Source of the DNA: CALOCV01 sp942491955
Lineage (GTDB): Bacteria; Chlamydiota; Chlamydiia; Chlamydiales; CALOCV01
Direction of reading: 5' to 3'
NCBI GenBank assembly: GCA_942491955.1
Contig: CALOCV010000044.1
Location: 1 to 64,000, forward strand
Length of the DNA: 64,000 nt
Shown here: positions 9,670 to 19,556 of the stretch, piece after piece
How the letters are laid out: each line of letters opens with the position of its first letter
Position numbering within the stretch: the first letter of the stretch is position 1
Program-made: the position numbers and the translations under genes
Notes under the pieces: generated by a model
What the model was told of the DNA's origin: nothing
Database searches by the model: none
The model's input: the letters and a program-made list of their open reading frames with translations, nothing else

Positions 9670-12003
9670 TTAATAAAAATAAGAAGGATGGAAGCGGCGT
9701 TCTTCGAGTTTTTTGCGCAGGCCGAGGCGGTGGAGGAGTTGGGCGGCTTTTCCTGGTTCTATATAGTAGCGTTTTTGGCGGAAGCGGATGCGTTGGATGG
9801 AGATATAGAGGCGGGTGAAGATTTCGAGGGCGAGTTTTGTGATGAAGATAAAAGGAGTGGCAGCGGCTTTTCCTATCCATTTGAGGCGGTAGATAAGTTT
9901 TTCTATTTTGGTGCGATCGACATTGGGATCGAAGTAGTTGCCGCCTAGGATGCGATCGATACGAACGTTATTTTCCTGGTCGGTGATGGTTTCTGATTGG
10001 AGGGAGGAATTCTTTCCGGTGTACACCTCGACATTGTGGAGGTCACGGAGAGATGTTGGGCGGGAGAGGGTGTGGATAATCACTTCACGTGCTGTTTTTT
10101 CGTTGGTAGGGGAATTAAAGCCGATATGAGCATCGCCGAAGTTTTGAACCATATCGTAGGTATAGCCACTTTTTTTGTTTTTGCAGCGAAGGATATTGAA
10201 ATGGAGGGAGGTATTTAATGGGGCGTTGGAAAAGATGAGACGTTTGACTTCTTGTTTCCATTTTTTAGAGACGGCGATGTTGGGTTTAGGGGAGTTGAAA
10301 TTTTCTACGCGCAATTTTTTGATTTTGAGCCATGCTTCGCGATTGGGATAATTGGCATTAGCAAAAGCTTTATTGTATTCTGCGAGAATATCGACAGCGA
10401 GGCGTTCGGCATCAACACCACCTAAGCTATGCCCATCAAGGCAGAGTTCGATGGCATTGACGGAAGTATTGAGTAGAGAATCAACAACCATATGGAGGAG
10501 TTTTGTTCGATTCTTGTGGTAGGAGCGGCGTCCGATGCCGACGGAGTCGACATCGCGGAGGATGCTTTCGAAAGATCCATCGATATAGTGGTCCATTTGT
10601 GTACCGCGGAAGGCGATATGGATAGGGAGGGGGTATTCATCAGAATATTTTGTACATTCTGGATAAGGTTGGGCGAAGACTTTGGCATGTAGGCCACTGG
10701 CATTGAGTTCATCAGTGACAGTAACTAAGGATGTTGTTCCATCCGTTTCAACGAAGGGGAGTACATGTCCGATACGCGCTTCAAAGTAGATATAGTCGCG
10801 GGCGATCCTTTCTGCCATGGCATGGGACATAGAAGGGGAATCTTTGATTGTGTTAGCTAGTCGAGAAATGGCTTGAGCCATCACTTGATCGTGATGAATG
10901 GTATCAAAGTCGTTGCGTCCCCAAAAATTGGGTTCTTCATTTTGAAAGAGCCATTGCGCATAGGAGGCGTGGAATGGTTTCCCTTCTTCATCGTTTCGAG
11001 GAACGTATCGGAACGCTTGGAGTAGAAGGGCGCATTCTTGTTGAGAGAGTTCGTCAAAGGTGTTTTTTGATAGGATGGTTCTTTTACTTTCGTCGGAGAG
11101 AAGATGGCGACATTCAAGTAAAGGTTCTTCTTTTTTTAAGCCTTGTAATAACACAGCGGGGTCAAGGTGTTTCCAGCCGAAGGAATCTGCTTGGTTTTGG
11201 ATTTCTTGCCACTCGTCGCCGGTAAAAGAAGAGTTTGTTTTAATTTTTTGTTGAAGGTTGGCGTTGAGTTTGTTGTAGAGGTGTTGGAATTGTTCTTCGC
11301 GTTTGAGGTGATCGAATAGTCGTTTTAAGTCGGAAAATTTTACATTGGCATCGACACCAGCGAGGATATTTTTTACATCGAGCCACGTGACATGTGTTTT
11401 ATTGCGAATGCCGTAACGAATAAAAAGGGCATCGGCCAGTTCACGACCGAACGTTCGGGAGAGGAGGTAAAAGAGTGTTTGGCGATCGCGTTTTCCTCGT
11501 TTGTTGGGTTGGTGTTCGACCTGGATTCTCCCTTTTTGTTCGGGAGCAAGACCTTTCCCTTTGAATCGGATGGGTGTTTGGTTATCGATACATTCGCGTT
11601 GGGAGAAATTTTCTTTTTTCCGGAGTTCTTCGACGAGGGTGAAGAGGTTTTTTCTTCCCTTGTAGTGGACTTCTTTTCGTGTTCGTTCGGTTTCTTCGAG
11701 GAGGCATTGTTCGGTGAAGCTCCGTCCGAAATGTTGGTTGGCATGAGCTTGCAGCTGTTGGTAATCCACTTTTCCAGTGGGAAAAGAGATTTTCCACTCT
11801 TTCCATACGGGTTTTTTCTTTTCTTCGGGACGATTCATTTCTTGGATAAAAAGGTCACTTAAAGGGGATGCAGAAAATTTTACAGTATTGGCAAGGGATT
11901 TTATTTTTGTTTGAATGGCTGTAAAACCCCGTTTCCACCCTTTTGTTCCTTCGGAAGGAGGGATTGCCGAGGGGGTAGAAGGAGTTGGAGAAATATTCAT
12001 CAT
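9670..12003 (-). CDS. Large protein with a class 3 lipase-like domain
   Basis: A 777-residue protein. Residues ~1–420 are unrecognised, charged and helical. The region ~430–640 has the marks of a class 3 (fungal-type) lipase: IHIAFRGTQ near residue 463, the nucleophile elbow LDGHSLGGVDAERLA near residue 524 (catalytic serine in GHSLG), and a later NFGDAHIG near residue 625 that could supply the histidine. A hydrophobic segment, AAATPFIFITKLALEIFTRLY, lies near the C-terminus. No signal peptide is seen. Such phospholipase-like proteins are often secreted effectors in intracellular bacteria; that role is inferred. It is divergent from the methyltransferase gene at 12071. Confidence 0.72.
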   Translation of the reverse strand: MMNISPTPSTPSAIPPSEGTKGWKRGFTAIQTKIKSLANTVKFSASPLSDLFIQEMNRPEEKKKPVWKEWKISFPTGKVDYQQLQAHANQHFGRSFTEQCLLEETERTRKEVHYKGRKNLFTLVEELRKKENFSQRECIDNQTPIRFKGKGLAPEQKGRIQVEHQPNKRGKRDRQTLFYLLSRTFGRELADALFIRYGIRNKTHVTWLDVKNILAGVDANVKFSDLKRLFDHLKREEQFQHLYNKLNANLQQKIKTNSSFTGDEWQEIQNQADSFGWKHLDPAVLLQGLKKEEPLLECRHLLSDESKRTILSKNTFDELSQQECALLLQAFRYVPRNDEEGKPFHASYAQWLFQNEEPNFWGRNDFDTIHHDQVMAQAISRLANTIKDSPSMSHAMAERIARDYIYFEARIGHVLPFVETDGTTSLVTVTDELNASGLHAKVFAQPYPECTKYSDEYPLPIHIAFRGTQMDHYIDGSFESILRDVDSVGIGRRSYHKNRTKLLHMVVDSLLNTSVNAIELCLDGHSLGGVDAERLAVDILAEYNKAFANANYPNREAWLKIKKLRVENFNSPKPNIAVSKKWKQEVKRLIFSNAPLNTSLHFNILRCKNKKSGYTYDMVQNFGDAHIGFNSPTNEKTAREVIIHTLSRPTSLRDLHNVEVYTGKNSSLQSETITDQENNVRIDRILGGNYFDPNVDRTKIEKLIYRLKWIGKAAATPFIFITKLALEIFTRLYISIQRIRFRQKRYYIEPGKAAQLLHRLGLRKKLEERRFHPSYFY

Positions 12004-12070
12004 TTTACTCTTTGAAAGAAATCAAAACATTTATACCATATATGTCACGTCTTTTCAAGGATTTTTTCGT

Positions 12071-12844
12071 ATGCAAAAAGGAAAAATTGCCCTATTTCCC
12101 AATCTTTTGGGTGATGGAGCCACTATTGAGGAAAATTTTCCTCCCAATCTAGCAGAATATGTTCTGGCTATTGATGGATTGATTGCCGAGAGCGAACAGG
12201 AAGGGAGGCGATTTTTACGGCAATTTTACCCTGTCCATGAGGCGAATCGCATTCCCATTGCATTGCTCAATAAGCGGAGTTCGGGATCCGATGTCCGTTT
12301 CTTATTAGAGCCTCTTGCAAAAGGTGAATTTTGGGGCGTTGTGTCGGATGCGGGGTTGCCTTGTTTTGCTGATCCAGGGTCTGAAATCGTTGCTGAAGCG
12401 AGGCGGCAAGGGTATGACGTTCAGGCGTTTGTTGGTCCCTCTTCTTTTGTCATCGCTCTACTTTTATCGGGTTTTTCGGCGCAAAAATTTACTTTTCACG
12501 GTTATCTTTCGCGGCATCCCGAGGAGAGGCGAAGGCAGTTATTGGCAGTGGAGGCGATAGCCAAGCGAGATCGTGCGACCCAGCTCTTTATGGAAGTTCC
12601 CTATCGCAATCGGGAGATGTTCCTTACAATGGTAGAGGTTTTGGAGGAAACGACACGTCTTTGCATCGCCTGTGATTTGACGTTGCCTGGACAATATGTT
12701 GAGACCAAAACGATCGGCGCATGGAGAGAGGCGGGGGTACCTGAGATTGAAAAAAAACCGACCGTTTTCTTAATTGCCTCTTCGATCGAGATCAAATCAA
12801 TAAAGAAGCCAAGCTATCGTAGAAGAGGCGCCCCTCGTCGGTGA
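12071..12844 (+). CDS. SAM-dependent methyltransferase, tetrapyrrole-methylase (RsmI-like) fold
   Basis: A 257-residue protein starting at the ATG at 12071 with KGKIALFPNLLGDG. It carries the tetrapyrrole-methylase pattern: GVVSDAGLPCFADPGSEIVAEARRQG (substrate and SAM cleft), VGPSSFVIALLLSGF, and FHGYLSRHPEERRRQLLAVE. This is the RsmI branch, whose members 2'-O-methylate 16S rRNA. This shorter subgroup of RsmI-like proteins is less well assigned, so the substrate is not certain. Its 3' end overlaps the convergent hemW gene by 53 bp. Confidence 0.8.
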   Translation: MQKGKIALFPNLLGDGATIEENFPPNLAEYVLAIDGLIAESEQEGRRFLRQFYPVHEANRIPIALLNKRSSGSDVRFLLEPLAKGEFWGVVSDAGLPCFADPGSEIVAEARRQGYDVQAFVGPSSFVIALLLSGFSAQKFTFHGYLSRHPEERRRQLLAVEAIAKRDRATQLFMEVPYRNREMFLTMVEVLEETTRLCIACDLTLPGQYVETKTIGAWREAGVPEIEKKPTVFLIASSIEIKSIKKPSYRRRGAPRR

Positions 12845-13940
12845 GAGAGAGTTGTTCGCCTTGTTTTTCTATCCACCCTTTTTGTTGGAGATAAGAAAGA
12901 GATTCGTGTGTTTTGGAATCGAGTTCTCCATGACGCGATACGAACTGGGGCAATGAAATACCATCGATGAGGCGTAGGGCGATGACGAACAACTCTCTTC
13001 GAGCGGCTTCATCGGGGAGTTTTTCTGAAAAATGAATCGGTTTTTTCTTCTCTTCAACAAGAGAGCCGTATTTGCGTAGGTGGGGAACATTTTGCCACCG
13101 TTCTCCTTCCCAGTAACTAAAAGCCGATGGACCGAGGCCAATGAAAGGGCGTCCTGTCCAGTAGCCCGTATTATGACAGGAGGTGTGCCCTGGTTTTGCA
13201 AAGGCGGAGATTTCGTACTGGCGCCAAGGAGGCTGTGAAAAGCGGTTAATGGCGTTTTGGAGCATTTGCAAACTCTCTTCTCCCGAAGGACGGATGGGAA
13301 GAAGATTTTTTCGTTTTTTAAAAAAGACGGTGTGGGGTTCAAAGGTGAGATTGTACAAAGAGAGGTGATCAATGGGCAGATCTGCTGCACACAAGACGGT
13401 TTTTTCCCATGAAGCTACTGTTTGGTGGGGAAGATCATACATCAAGTCGATGGAAAGAGAAGTGATGCCCGCCTCTTTGACTTCATGAATCGCGTGTATT
13501 GCCTGTGTTGCGGTGTGGGAGCGGCTTAAGGTATGAAGAAGATCGTCGTCGAACGATTGGACTCCCATGCTGAAACGATTGATTCCGGCATTGGAATAGG
13601 CTTGCACGATGTCTCGTGTGATGTGTTCGGGATTGGCTTCGAGAGTCACTTCGATATCTTTGGCAATACGGGGGATTTCTTCGAACACTTTGTTAAGAAA
13701 ATGGTGCAGAGGGGAGGGTCCCCAGAGATAGGGGGTACCGCCGCCGAAATAGATGGAGACGAGTGTTTTATTGGTAAGAAGGGGTTTATGGAGCTCCCAT
13801 TCTTGATGGAGTGCTTTGGTAAAGGCTTCGACATAAGAGGTTTTATGAGGAAGGACAAAAAAATGGCAGTAGTCACATTTTTTTGTGCAAAAAGGGACGT
13901 GGATATAGAGGCTTACCGGTTCGGATGGCTCACCAGTCAT
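12792..13940 (-). CDS. hemW: Radical SAM protein HemW (coproporphyrinogen oxidase-like)
   Basis: The start is the ATG at 13940 (MTGEPSEPVSLYIHVPFC), which overlaps the stop of the upstream gene. The longer open frame upstream is that gene read in another frame. The 382-residue product has the radical-SAM cluster CTKKCDYC at residues 18–25, then SIYFGGGTPYLW, the EANPEH block, RFSMGVQSFDD and SIDLMYDLPHQT. HemW is a haem chaperone; true HemN activity is less likely because family members with this short N-terminus generally lack it. Haem delivery would fit the cytochrome c maturation genes downstream. Confidence 0.85.
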   Translation of the reverse strand: MTGEPSEPVSLYIHVPFCTKKCDYCHFFVLPHKTSYVEAFTKALHQEWELHKPLLTNKTLVSIYFGGGTPYLWGPSPLHHFLNKVFEEIPRIAKDIEVTLEANPEHITRDIVQAYSNAGINRFSMGVQSFDDDLLHTLSRSHTATQAIHAIHEVKEAGITSLSIDLMYDLPHQTVASWEKTVLCAADLPIDHLSLYNLTFEPHTVFFKKRKNLLPIRPSGEESLQMLQNAINRFSQPPWRQYEISAFAKPGHTSCHNTGYWTGRPFIGLGPSAFSYWEGERWQNVPHLRKYGSLVEEKKKPIHFSEKLPDEAARRELFVIALRLIDGISLPQFVSRHGELDSKTHESLSYLQQKGWIEKQGEQLSLTDEGRLFYDSLASLLI

Positions 13941-14406
13941 CGGTGTCGGGATCCATGATTCCTCCTCGACGCCAGCGATTTTTATCACTGAAGTAGGACT
14001 CTTCTTCGATGGACTCTTCATCTGGAGAGTCGGCGCTTGGGGGTTCATCTTCATCGCGGAATTCTGTAGTGGCTCCTTCTGTTTCTGTTTCGCTATCGAG
14101 ATCGAAGCCACCCTCGTTGACACTGGATGCTTGTTCTGTTGCTTCGATATCGGGAAGGGCGGTAAGTTCGGTGTATCCCGATTTTGTTTGTCCTCTTTTT
14201 GGGGCGATATATTCTTCGCCCTCGCCACTTTCGCGCAAAAACTGGAGACGATCGCGTTCTTCTTGGATTTTCTCTTTTAGCTGTTGGATCTCATCGGTAT
14301 GTTTTTTGACATCTTTTTTCGGTACAAGACCTAGTCGCAACCACTCTTCGAGATCTTTCAGTTCATTTTCAAGCTTTTTAAGGCGTTCACTTTTGACGTT
14401 TTTCAT
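13930..14406 (-). CDS. Hypothetical acidic coiled-coil protein
   Basis: A 158-residue protein. Residues 1–65 are a charged coiled coil (ERLKKLENELKDLEEWLRLG, then KKDVKKHTDEIQQLKEKIQEERDRL). Residues ~80–150 are very acidic and disordered (ETETEGATTEFRDEDEPP). The last residues, MDPDTDDW, overlap the hemW start (ATGACTGGTGA), so the two genes are translationally coupled. No family was recognised. The link with hemW is positional only. Confidence 0.65.
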   Translation of the reverse strand: MKNVKSERLKKLENELKDLEEWLRLGLVPKKDVKKHTDEIQQLKEKIQEERDRLQFLRESGEGEEYIAPKRGQTKSGYTELTALPDIEATEQASSVNEGGFDLDSETETEGATTEFRDEDEPPSADSPDEESIEEESYFSDKNRWRRGGIMDPDTDDW

Positions 14407-14584
14407 TCTTCCCTCATAGAAAAGTCGGAGATTCTATCATGATTCATAAAAAATAACAACGCCATCGCATAACAAACCATTCTTTTTATCGCAACAACAT
14501 TTTGATGTGCTATCTTTAAACTTCGTGCATTTTAAAAATAATAATTGTAAAATGCGGACCCGGTATTACATTTAAGGTGTATTC

Positions 14585-15730
14585 ATGCAAATCCAAGAGA
14601 ATCGCATTTTTCCGTCTGGGACATTTTCTTCCCATCATCGATATCTAGAGACAAAAAGTCATAGTATCCGTCGTTATGCATTTTTACCAGGTCTTTTTCT
14701 CTGTTTGGGAAGAAGGGCAAAGGTGCTGCGAATCGGTAAGCGGAAGTGGTGTTTTGTGAATGTTCGTAGTGCACGCGATTTTCACATCCGTTACCAATTA
14801 GCTAAGAGGAAAGAAGCTAAGGGGCAAGATCTCAATGAAGTGATGCAACGGTTGTATCAAGAAATGAGAAATGCGCAGCATAAAAAGGTGGGCTTGTACT
14901 CTTATTTACGTGGTTCTTATCAATTTAGGAAGGGGCGATTTTTCGAAAATATGGAAAAAGCTCCGCTTGCAATGACAGACCGATACCGAGGTAATTTTTA
15001 TAAGTTGCAAAAAGAAGGGAAAACGATCGGATATCTGTTAGGAACGATGCATGCTGGAAAGAAAAATCTTTGTCCGCTTCCCTATAAAATGACGCGTTCC
15101 CTTTTTAAAAGTTCAACCATCTATTTCGAAGTGGTTTTTTCTAAGCTCGAACAAAAAAAGGCAAAGAACGGTCGTGAAAGAGCTCTTAAGAAAGCAGCAA
15201 CAAGGCCGCGTGCACGGAAAGCAGCTGAACAAAGAATGAGACTCTTTCGTTTGTATGGATCAGCATTTTTTATGGTGATCTTTGGATTGATTACTGGTTT
15301 GCGATTGAAGTATGGAATTGAAAGAAGCATTAAAAGAATCGTGGAAAAATACGATCCCAAAAACAATAGTTTTAAAGGATTAGAAACAGTAGACGATCGA
15401 ATCCATGTATTTGAGAAAATTGCAGACCATCTAGAAGAAATTGTAGCAGATGAGACATCACGAAAAGGACAGCAAGATGGAATTAAGGAAACCACAAAAT
15501 CTGTCTTCGATGCATTCCAGAAAGGAAGCGAAAAGGAAATATTTTCTCGAGAGGATCAATTCATGCTGATAGATCGCAACCATGGGATGGTCAAAGCGGG
15601 AATGAAAGCCATTGAGGAGTTGCCAAAGGGACAGCGCGCATTCATGGCTGTTGGGGCCAATCATCTAGCCGGGCCTGAGGGAATGCACGAACTTTTTCGA
15701 AAAGAGGGCCTTACTGTTATCCGTAGATAA
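14585..15730 (+). CDS. TraB/GumN family protein
   Basis: A 381-residue protein with ribosome-binding site AAGGTG nine bases before the ATG. The TraB/GumN blocks are in order: IGYLLGTMHAGKKN (first conserved GxxH-type motif, residue ~155), FKGLETVDDRIHVFE (residue ~260), the RNHGMV motif near residue 335 and FMAVGANHLAGPEGMHELFRKEG near the end. These are thought to form a metal-dependent protease-like site. Residues 215–235 form one possible membrane segment (YGSAFFMVIFGLITGL). The basic N-terminal ~100 residues are unrecognised. Its stop overlaps the convergent ccsA stop. Confidence 0.75.
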   Translation: MQIQENRIFPSGTFSSHHRYLETKSHSIRRYAFLPGLFLCLGRRAKVLRIGKRKWCFVNVRSARDFHIRYQLAKRKEAKGQDLNEVMQRLYQEMRNAQHKKVGLYSYLRGSYQFRKGRFFENMEKAPLAMTDRYRGNFYKLQKEGKTIGYLLGTMHAGKKNLCPLPYKMTRSLFKSSTIYFEVVFSKLEQKKAKNGRERALKKAATRPRARKAAEQRMRLFRLYGSAFFMVIFGLITGLRLKYGIERSIKRIVEKYDPKNNSFKGLETVDDRIHVFEKIADHLEEIVADETSRKGQQDGIKETTKSVFDAFQKGSEKEIFSREDQFMLIDRNHGMVKAGMKAIEELPKGQRAFMAVGANHLAGPEGMHELFRKEGLTVIRR

Positions 15731-16502
15731 TGCCAGTCCTAACGCGGTGTGCCATTTTCCATCCAAGAATAGCCATTTCTGTAAAAAGAAAGGCGAGGTA
15801 ATAAAAGGTGCCTCCCGATCCAAAGCCGTAACTATGCAGGCCCGTTCCGAGGAGATAGTTCACTCCATACCATGTAAAAGTGATGACGAGGAAGCCGATA
15901 ATGGCAAGAGAGGCAAGTCCCTTGTCTCGGATCCAGTGGTAGCGGTAGGCATGGATGCCAATGAGGTAGGTACAGCACGAGATAAATGCCCACGACTCTT
16001 TGGGATCCCAATCCCAAAAACGACCCCAGCTTTGTGCCGCCCATACGCCACCAAGGAGAGTGCCTGCCATCAGGAGAAGCAGACCGGTGCAAAGAGACCA
16101 GAAGAGGGGAGTGATGAGAAGAGATCTCCGGCGTTGGAAGAGGATGATATGGCCCACGATAGAAGCCAAGGCAAAGGCACCGTAGCTGGCAACGATAAGG
16201 AGAACGTGGATGGTGAGCCAGAAGGAGGAGTGAAGGACGGGAGGAACATTTTCGAGTTCATGCCCTTTACCCAAGAAAGGAAGAATCAGGAGAAAAGCAC
16301 AAGAGGCTCCTGAAGTGGCCGGAAGAAGAGAGGGGAGTTTTGTTATTATTGCCATAGAGCTACCGATGAGAACGATGATCCAGGGGACGAAGAGACACGT
16401 TTCGTACATCGTCGCCACAGGAGGGCGTGCCAAGATCGTAGACCGCATCAAAAGAAGAGCCGTGTGGGAGAGGAATGCAACTATGAAAAAGCATAACCCC
16501 AC
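15717..16502 (-). CDS. ccsA: Cytochrome c biogenesis protein CcsA/ResC
   Basis: CcsA carries haem across the inner membrane and, with ResB, ligates it to apocytochrome c (system II). The multi-span protein has the haem-binding tryptophan motif AQSWGRFWDWDPKESWAF, followed by histidines in LIGIHAYRYHW. I chose GTG at 16502 as start. It gives 261 residues and a 22-bp overlap with the ResB gene. An ATG at 16604 is possible but overlaps ResB by 124 bp. The gene order lipoprotein–ResB–CcsA suggests one operon. Confidence 0.85.
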   Translation of the reverse strand: MGLCFFIVAFLSHTALLLMRSTILARPPVATMYETCLFVPWIIVLIGSSMAIITKLPSLLPATSGASCAFLLILPFLGKGHELENVPPVLHSSFWLTIHVLLIVASYGAFALASIVGHIILFQRRRSLLITPLFWSLCTGLLLLMAGTLLGGVWAAQSWGRFWDWDPKESWAFISCCTYLIGIHAYRYHWIRDKGLASLAIIGFLVITFTWYGVNYLLGTGLHSYGFGSGGTFYYLAFLFTEMAILGWKMAHRVRTGIIYG

Positions 16503-18910
16503 CGTTTTTTTAGTAAGAGAAGAAGAAAGGCAAGGGCATAGAGGATCGTGATTGAGAGGAGAAGAGGCGTCTTGACGTAGAATGCTTCGAGTCGAAGGAC
16601 CCAAGGTTGTGGATAATATACGGTCCGATTGGGACTTTTTAGAAAAGGCGTTCCTGCAAGGGAAAGATAGCCCTCTTCAAGGCGCTGGATAAGGCGTTCT
16701 TCATTTTGTGAAAGCGACTCCATCTCTTGGAAAAGAGGATCGGGGTAGAGCGTCATATTCGTCGCAGAAGGGAGTGCCGATAAGGGATACCAGATTCCCT
16801 CTTCGCCAGGCAGAAGAAGAAGGTCTTCTTGAATGGTGTTGGAAACAGCAGATAGAGGCCGAATGCGCCCTTCATAGTAGACCGGCACCTCGCTCATGAT
16901 CCAAACGTGATTCACCAAAAAAAAGAGAAAAGTGATCCAGTATTTCATTGCCGTCGTTTTTTCTCCATGCGGATAAACAACCAAGAGGCTCCTAATACAA
17001 TAAGAAAGCTCTCCAGATGAGGTCAACCACCGTTTAAACGGGTCGTAGTTGACAATAAGATGAGCTAAGTGGATGCCGCTAGCGGAAGAAGTATGAATAT
17101 TTGCCAAATAGAAGCGGTAGCCGTCATCTGTTGCATAGACGTGATTCATACTCATTTCAACTTGTTTTTCCTTTCCCGTTCTTCGATCCGTAACCCACAG
17201 ACCACACTCATAACTGTAGGGTTGATTCGTCTGAGGATAATATCGTTCACGCGCCTCTCTCAAGCGGACATGGTAGGGAATTTCTATTTTTTTTGGCACA
17301 AAAGATGCAAGATAATCTCCATCGAAAATGGGCCAACGGATGCCCGTTCCTTGCTCATCATATCGTAGAGAAATGGTCTCTGTTCTCTTTCCTTGCGACA
17401 ACTCCATTGTAAGAAGAGGGGTATTTGCTTCTCTTTGTTTTTTCTTCTCTTCATGAAGATAGTGGGGGCGTAGAGGGGTTTCCAAAACCATGCGTTCATG
17501 AGGTTTTGAGGAACACGCTGCAAGGAGAGAACACTCTTGTTCTTCATCCATCGGAGGATAGAGAAGTGATGGTGTGATCCCGCTATCTGAAAGAGCGTGG
17601 TAGATAAGAGTGCGTTTTTGTTCAAAAGAGATTTCACCCGGTGCTCCTTTCCAAGAAGTGATTGCTGCAATCGCATAGGGAGAAAGGCTTGGAGAATGCC
17701 ACTCTTCTAGAAGATGTGGGAGATGTTTTTCCGGTTCATCCCATTGTTGGAGAGGATAGGCAAGTTTTACTCCCCCTTGTTTGGCTTTGCAAAGCTCTTC
17801 TTCAATCATTTTTTTTCGAATAGCCATTCGCTCTTGAGGAGAGGATGGATGATAAAAAAAAGGGAGTATATGAGAGAGCGTATATCCTTCAAAGCCCCCA
17901 TCATACACGGTAATCGGCTGTTGCTCTTTATTGGAAAACGTGTGCTGAGAAATGCGGCCGAAGGGATCGGCAGCAAGAAGGCGCGTCGTACCCCTATCGT
18001 CTTCGTGGAAAAAGAGCAGGGGAGGTCTTTTCAACGATACAGAAAAAGGGAGGGATTCAGAAATGGAAGGAAACAGAAAAAGAGCATTAGAACCCGACAA
18101 AGGAACTTGTAACAAAGGAAAAACAAGATAAGGGGTCTCTTCTTCCCATTCTTTTAAAGAAACAGCTATTTTCTCACCATGCCACGAAAAGGATTGTTGA
18201 AGAGCCTCCTCGAGGAGAATGCTTATTTCCTCTTCTTCGTTGCGTAAGACCATCCATAAATCGTTGAGATAGGCTTTTTTTGCCGCATCTTCCCATTTTC
18301 CACCCTTTTGACCATGGATTTGCCACGATGACGACGTCGTATGCACTTCTCCAATAGGGACGGGAGGAGTGTTGAGAATGTTTAGAGCATCACCATGAAA
18401 CCATCCTGCAAGGCTCGAAGAAGAATTCGAAGCAAGAGAAAGGGCGCGGTAACGAAGTTTCCCCTGGGAAAGCACAACCTCTCCTTGGGGTAATGGAAGA
18501 AAGATCCTTCTCCTCTCTTTGGTTTCCAAAAGGAGGGAATGTGTTTCGGGAAGGGATATTTGGTGCGAGCCGCTTCCTTCCCAAACCCCAAGGTTGCCCT
18601 GCAACCCCCACATATTTTTTGCGATGACACCCGACAACACCAGAAGCAGACCTAAATGGGTAAGAAGAAAAGGGGTATGTTTTTTCTGAAAAGGCCATCG
18701 CCGAAGAGCTGCAAAAAGGATATTCACGAAGAAAAGACATAGAAGAAGTGTGAAAAAAGGATGACGATAAACAGCATCTGCAGCAACGAGATGAGAATCA
18801 TATTTCGCTTCGAGATACGTTGCCCAAGCGATAACAACGGCTGCAACAAAAAGGAGGGTTAATGCAAAAAGAGCCCCTCCAAAAAAATCAAAAAGAGGAC
18901 GGAATTTCAC
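16481..18910 (-). CDS. resB: ResB-like cytochrome c biogenesis protein
   Basis: An 809-residue protein with ResB organisation: two N-terminal membrane spans (LFALTLLFVAAVVIAWATY and HPFFTLLLCLFFVNILFAAL), the GVIAKNMWG third span region, a long periplasmic domain, and two C-terminal hydrophobic segments (MKYWITFLFFLVNHVWI and LLLSITILYALAFLLLLL). ResB binds apocytochrome c and works with CcsA. It is longer than most ResB proteins, mainly in the periplasmic region. It overlaps the lipoprotein gene upstream by 23 bp and ccsA downstream by 22 bp. Confidence 0.8.
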   Translation of the reverse strand: MKFRPLFDFFGGALFALTLLFVAAVVIAWATYLEAKYDSHLVAADAVYRHPFFTLLLCLFFVNILFAALRRWPFQKKHTPFLLTHLGLLLVLSGVIAKNMWGLQGNLGVWEGSGSHQISLPETHSLLLETKERRRIFLPLPQGEVVLSQGKLRYRALSLASNSSSSLAGWFHGDALNILNTPPVPIGEVHTTSSSWQIHGQKGGKWEDAAKKAYLNDLWMVLRNEEEEISILLEEALQQSFSWHGEKIAVSLKEWEEETPYLVFPLLQVPLSGSNALFLFPSISESLPFSVSLKRPPLLFFHEDDRGTTRLLAADPFGRISQHTFSNKEQQPITVYDGGFEGYTLSHILPFFYHPSSPQERMAIRKKMIEEELCKAKQGGVKLAYPLQQWDEPEKHLPHLLEEWHSPSLSPYAIAAITSWKGAPGEISFEQKRTLIYHALSDSGITPSLLYPPMDEEQECSLLAACSSKPHERMVLETPLRPHYLHEEKKKQREANTPLLTMELSQGKRTETISLRYDEQGTGIRWPIFDGDYLASFVPKKIEIPYHVRLREARERYYPQTNQPYSYECGLWVTDRRTGKEKQVEMSMNHVYATDDGYRFYLANIHTSSASGIHLAHLIVNYDPFKRWLTSSGELSYCIRSLLVVYPHGEKTTAMKYWITFLFFLVNHVWIMSEVPVYYEGRIRPLSAVSNTIQEDLLLLPGEEGIWYPLSALPSATNMTLYPDPLFQEMESLSQNEERLIQRLEEGYLSLAGTPFLKSPNRTVYYPQPWVLRLEAFYVKTPLLLSITILYALAFLLLLLKKRWGYAFS

Positions 18911-19556
18911 GAATTAAGGATAAATGGTTGGCAAAATGGAAGATTTGGTCTTCGTAACGATTCACAAGTTGTTTGGGACCTGTTACTTTGATGGTATAAT
19001 CGGCACTCATTTGAGGAAATACCATCGCTTCCTCGTAGGAATAAGGCACATGCAGAACCCTTTCGTGCTCCATGGCGACCTGCATCGCCCAAGCCATCAC
19101 GCGCTTTTCTTTTTCAGTGGCAGAAAAATAAAGACCAGAAAAGCCATCATGAACGACAGGCTTAACTACTTCTGTTCCTTTATCAATCGTTCCCATCTGC
19201 TTTTTCCAACGCTCGACCTGTGCAGAAGACGGGATCTTCGGCTCATCGCCATAATGAGGGAAGTTGTGCACTGTAATCGCAACACAATCATCCCCATCAA
19301 CAATGCGAAACGCAGCAATGGGCTGACGAGAATCGATCAATTCTTCATCCGGTAAAGCAGGAACGCGTTCCCACTCCTCTGGAATAGGAACGCGATAAAC
19401 CGGTTTTGGCGCAACCCACTCCTGACATACATAAGAAGGACGCCCTACAATCTCTTCCCATTGATAGTCCTCCTGATAGCAGTCGTGAGACGAACGAAAG
19501 CACCCCGTTCCCGCAACGAGTAAAAGAACACCCAGATATGCACCGAAACACTTCAT
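18888..19556 (-). CDS. Lipoprotein of the cytochrome c maturation cluster
   Basis: A 222-residue protein with a clear lipoprotein signal (MKCFGAYLGVLLLVAGTGC; lipobox LVAGTGC, cysteine at residue 19). The mature part contains a YRVPIPEEWERV opening typical of small outer-envelope lipoproteins that bind other proteins, and no catalytic motif that I recognise. Its 3' end overlaps the resB start by 23 bp, so it is likely translated with the cytochrome c genes and may assist them. That role is inferred from position. Confidence 0.75.
   Translation of the reverse strand: MKCFGAYLGVLLLVAGTGCFRSSHDCYQEDYQWEEIVGRPSYVCQEWVAPKPVYRVPIPEEWERVPALPDEELIDSRQPIAAFRIVDGDDCVAITVHNFPHYGDEPKIPSSAQVERWKKQMGTIDKGTEVVKPVVHDGFSGLYFSATEKEKRVMAWAMQVAMEHERVLHVPYSYEEAMVFPQMSADYTIKVTGPKQLVNRYEDQIFHFANHLSLIREIPSSF

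Noticed and set aside
13941..14228. N-terminal extension of HemW
   Set aside because: The upstream 96 residues are the coiled-coil gene read in a shifted frame; HemW proteins begin a few residues before the HVPFC motif.
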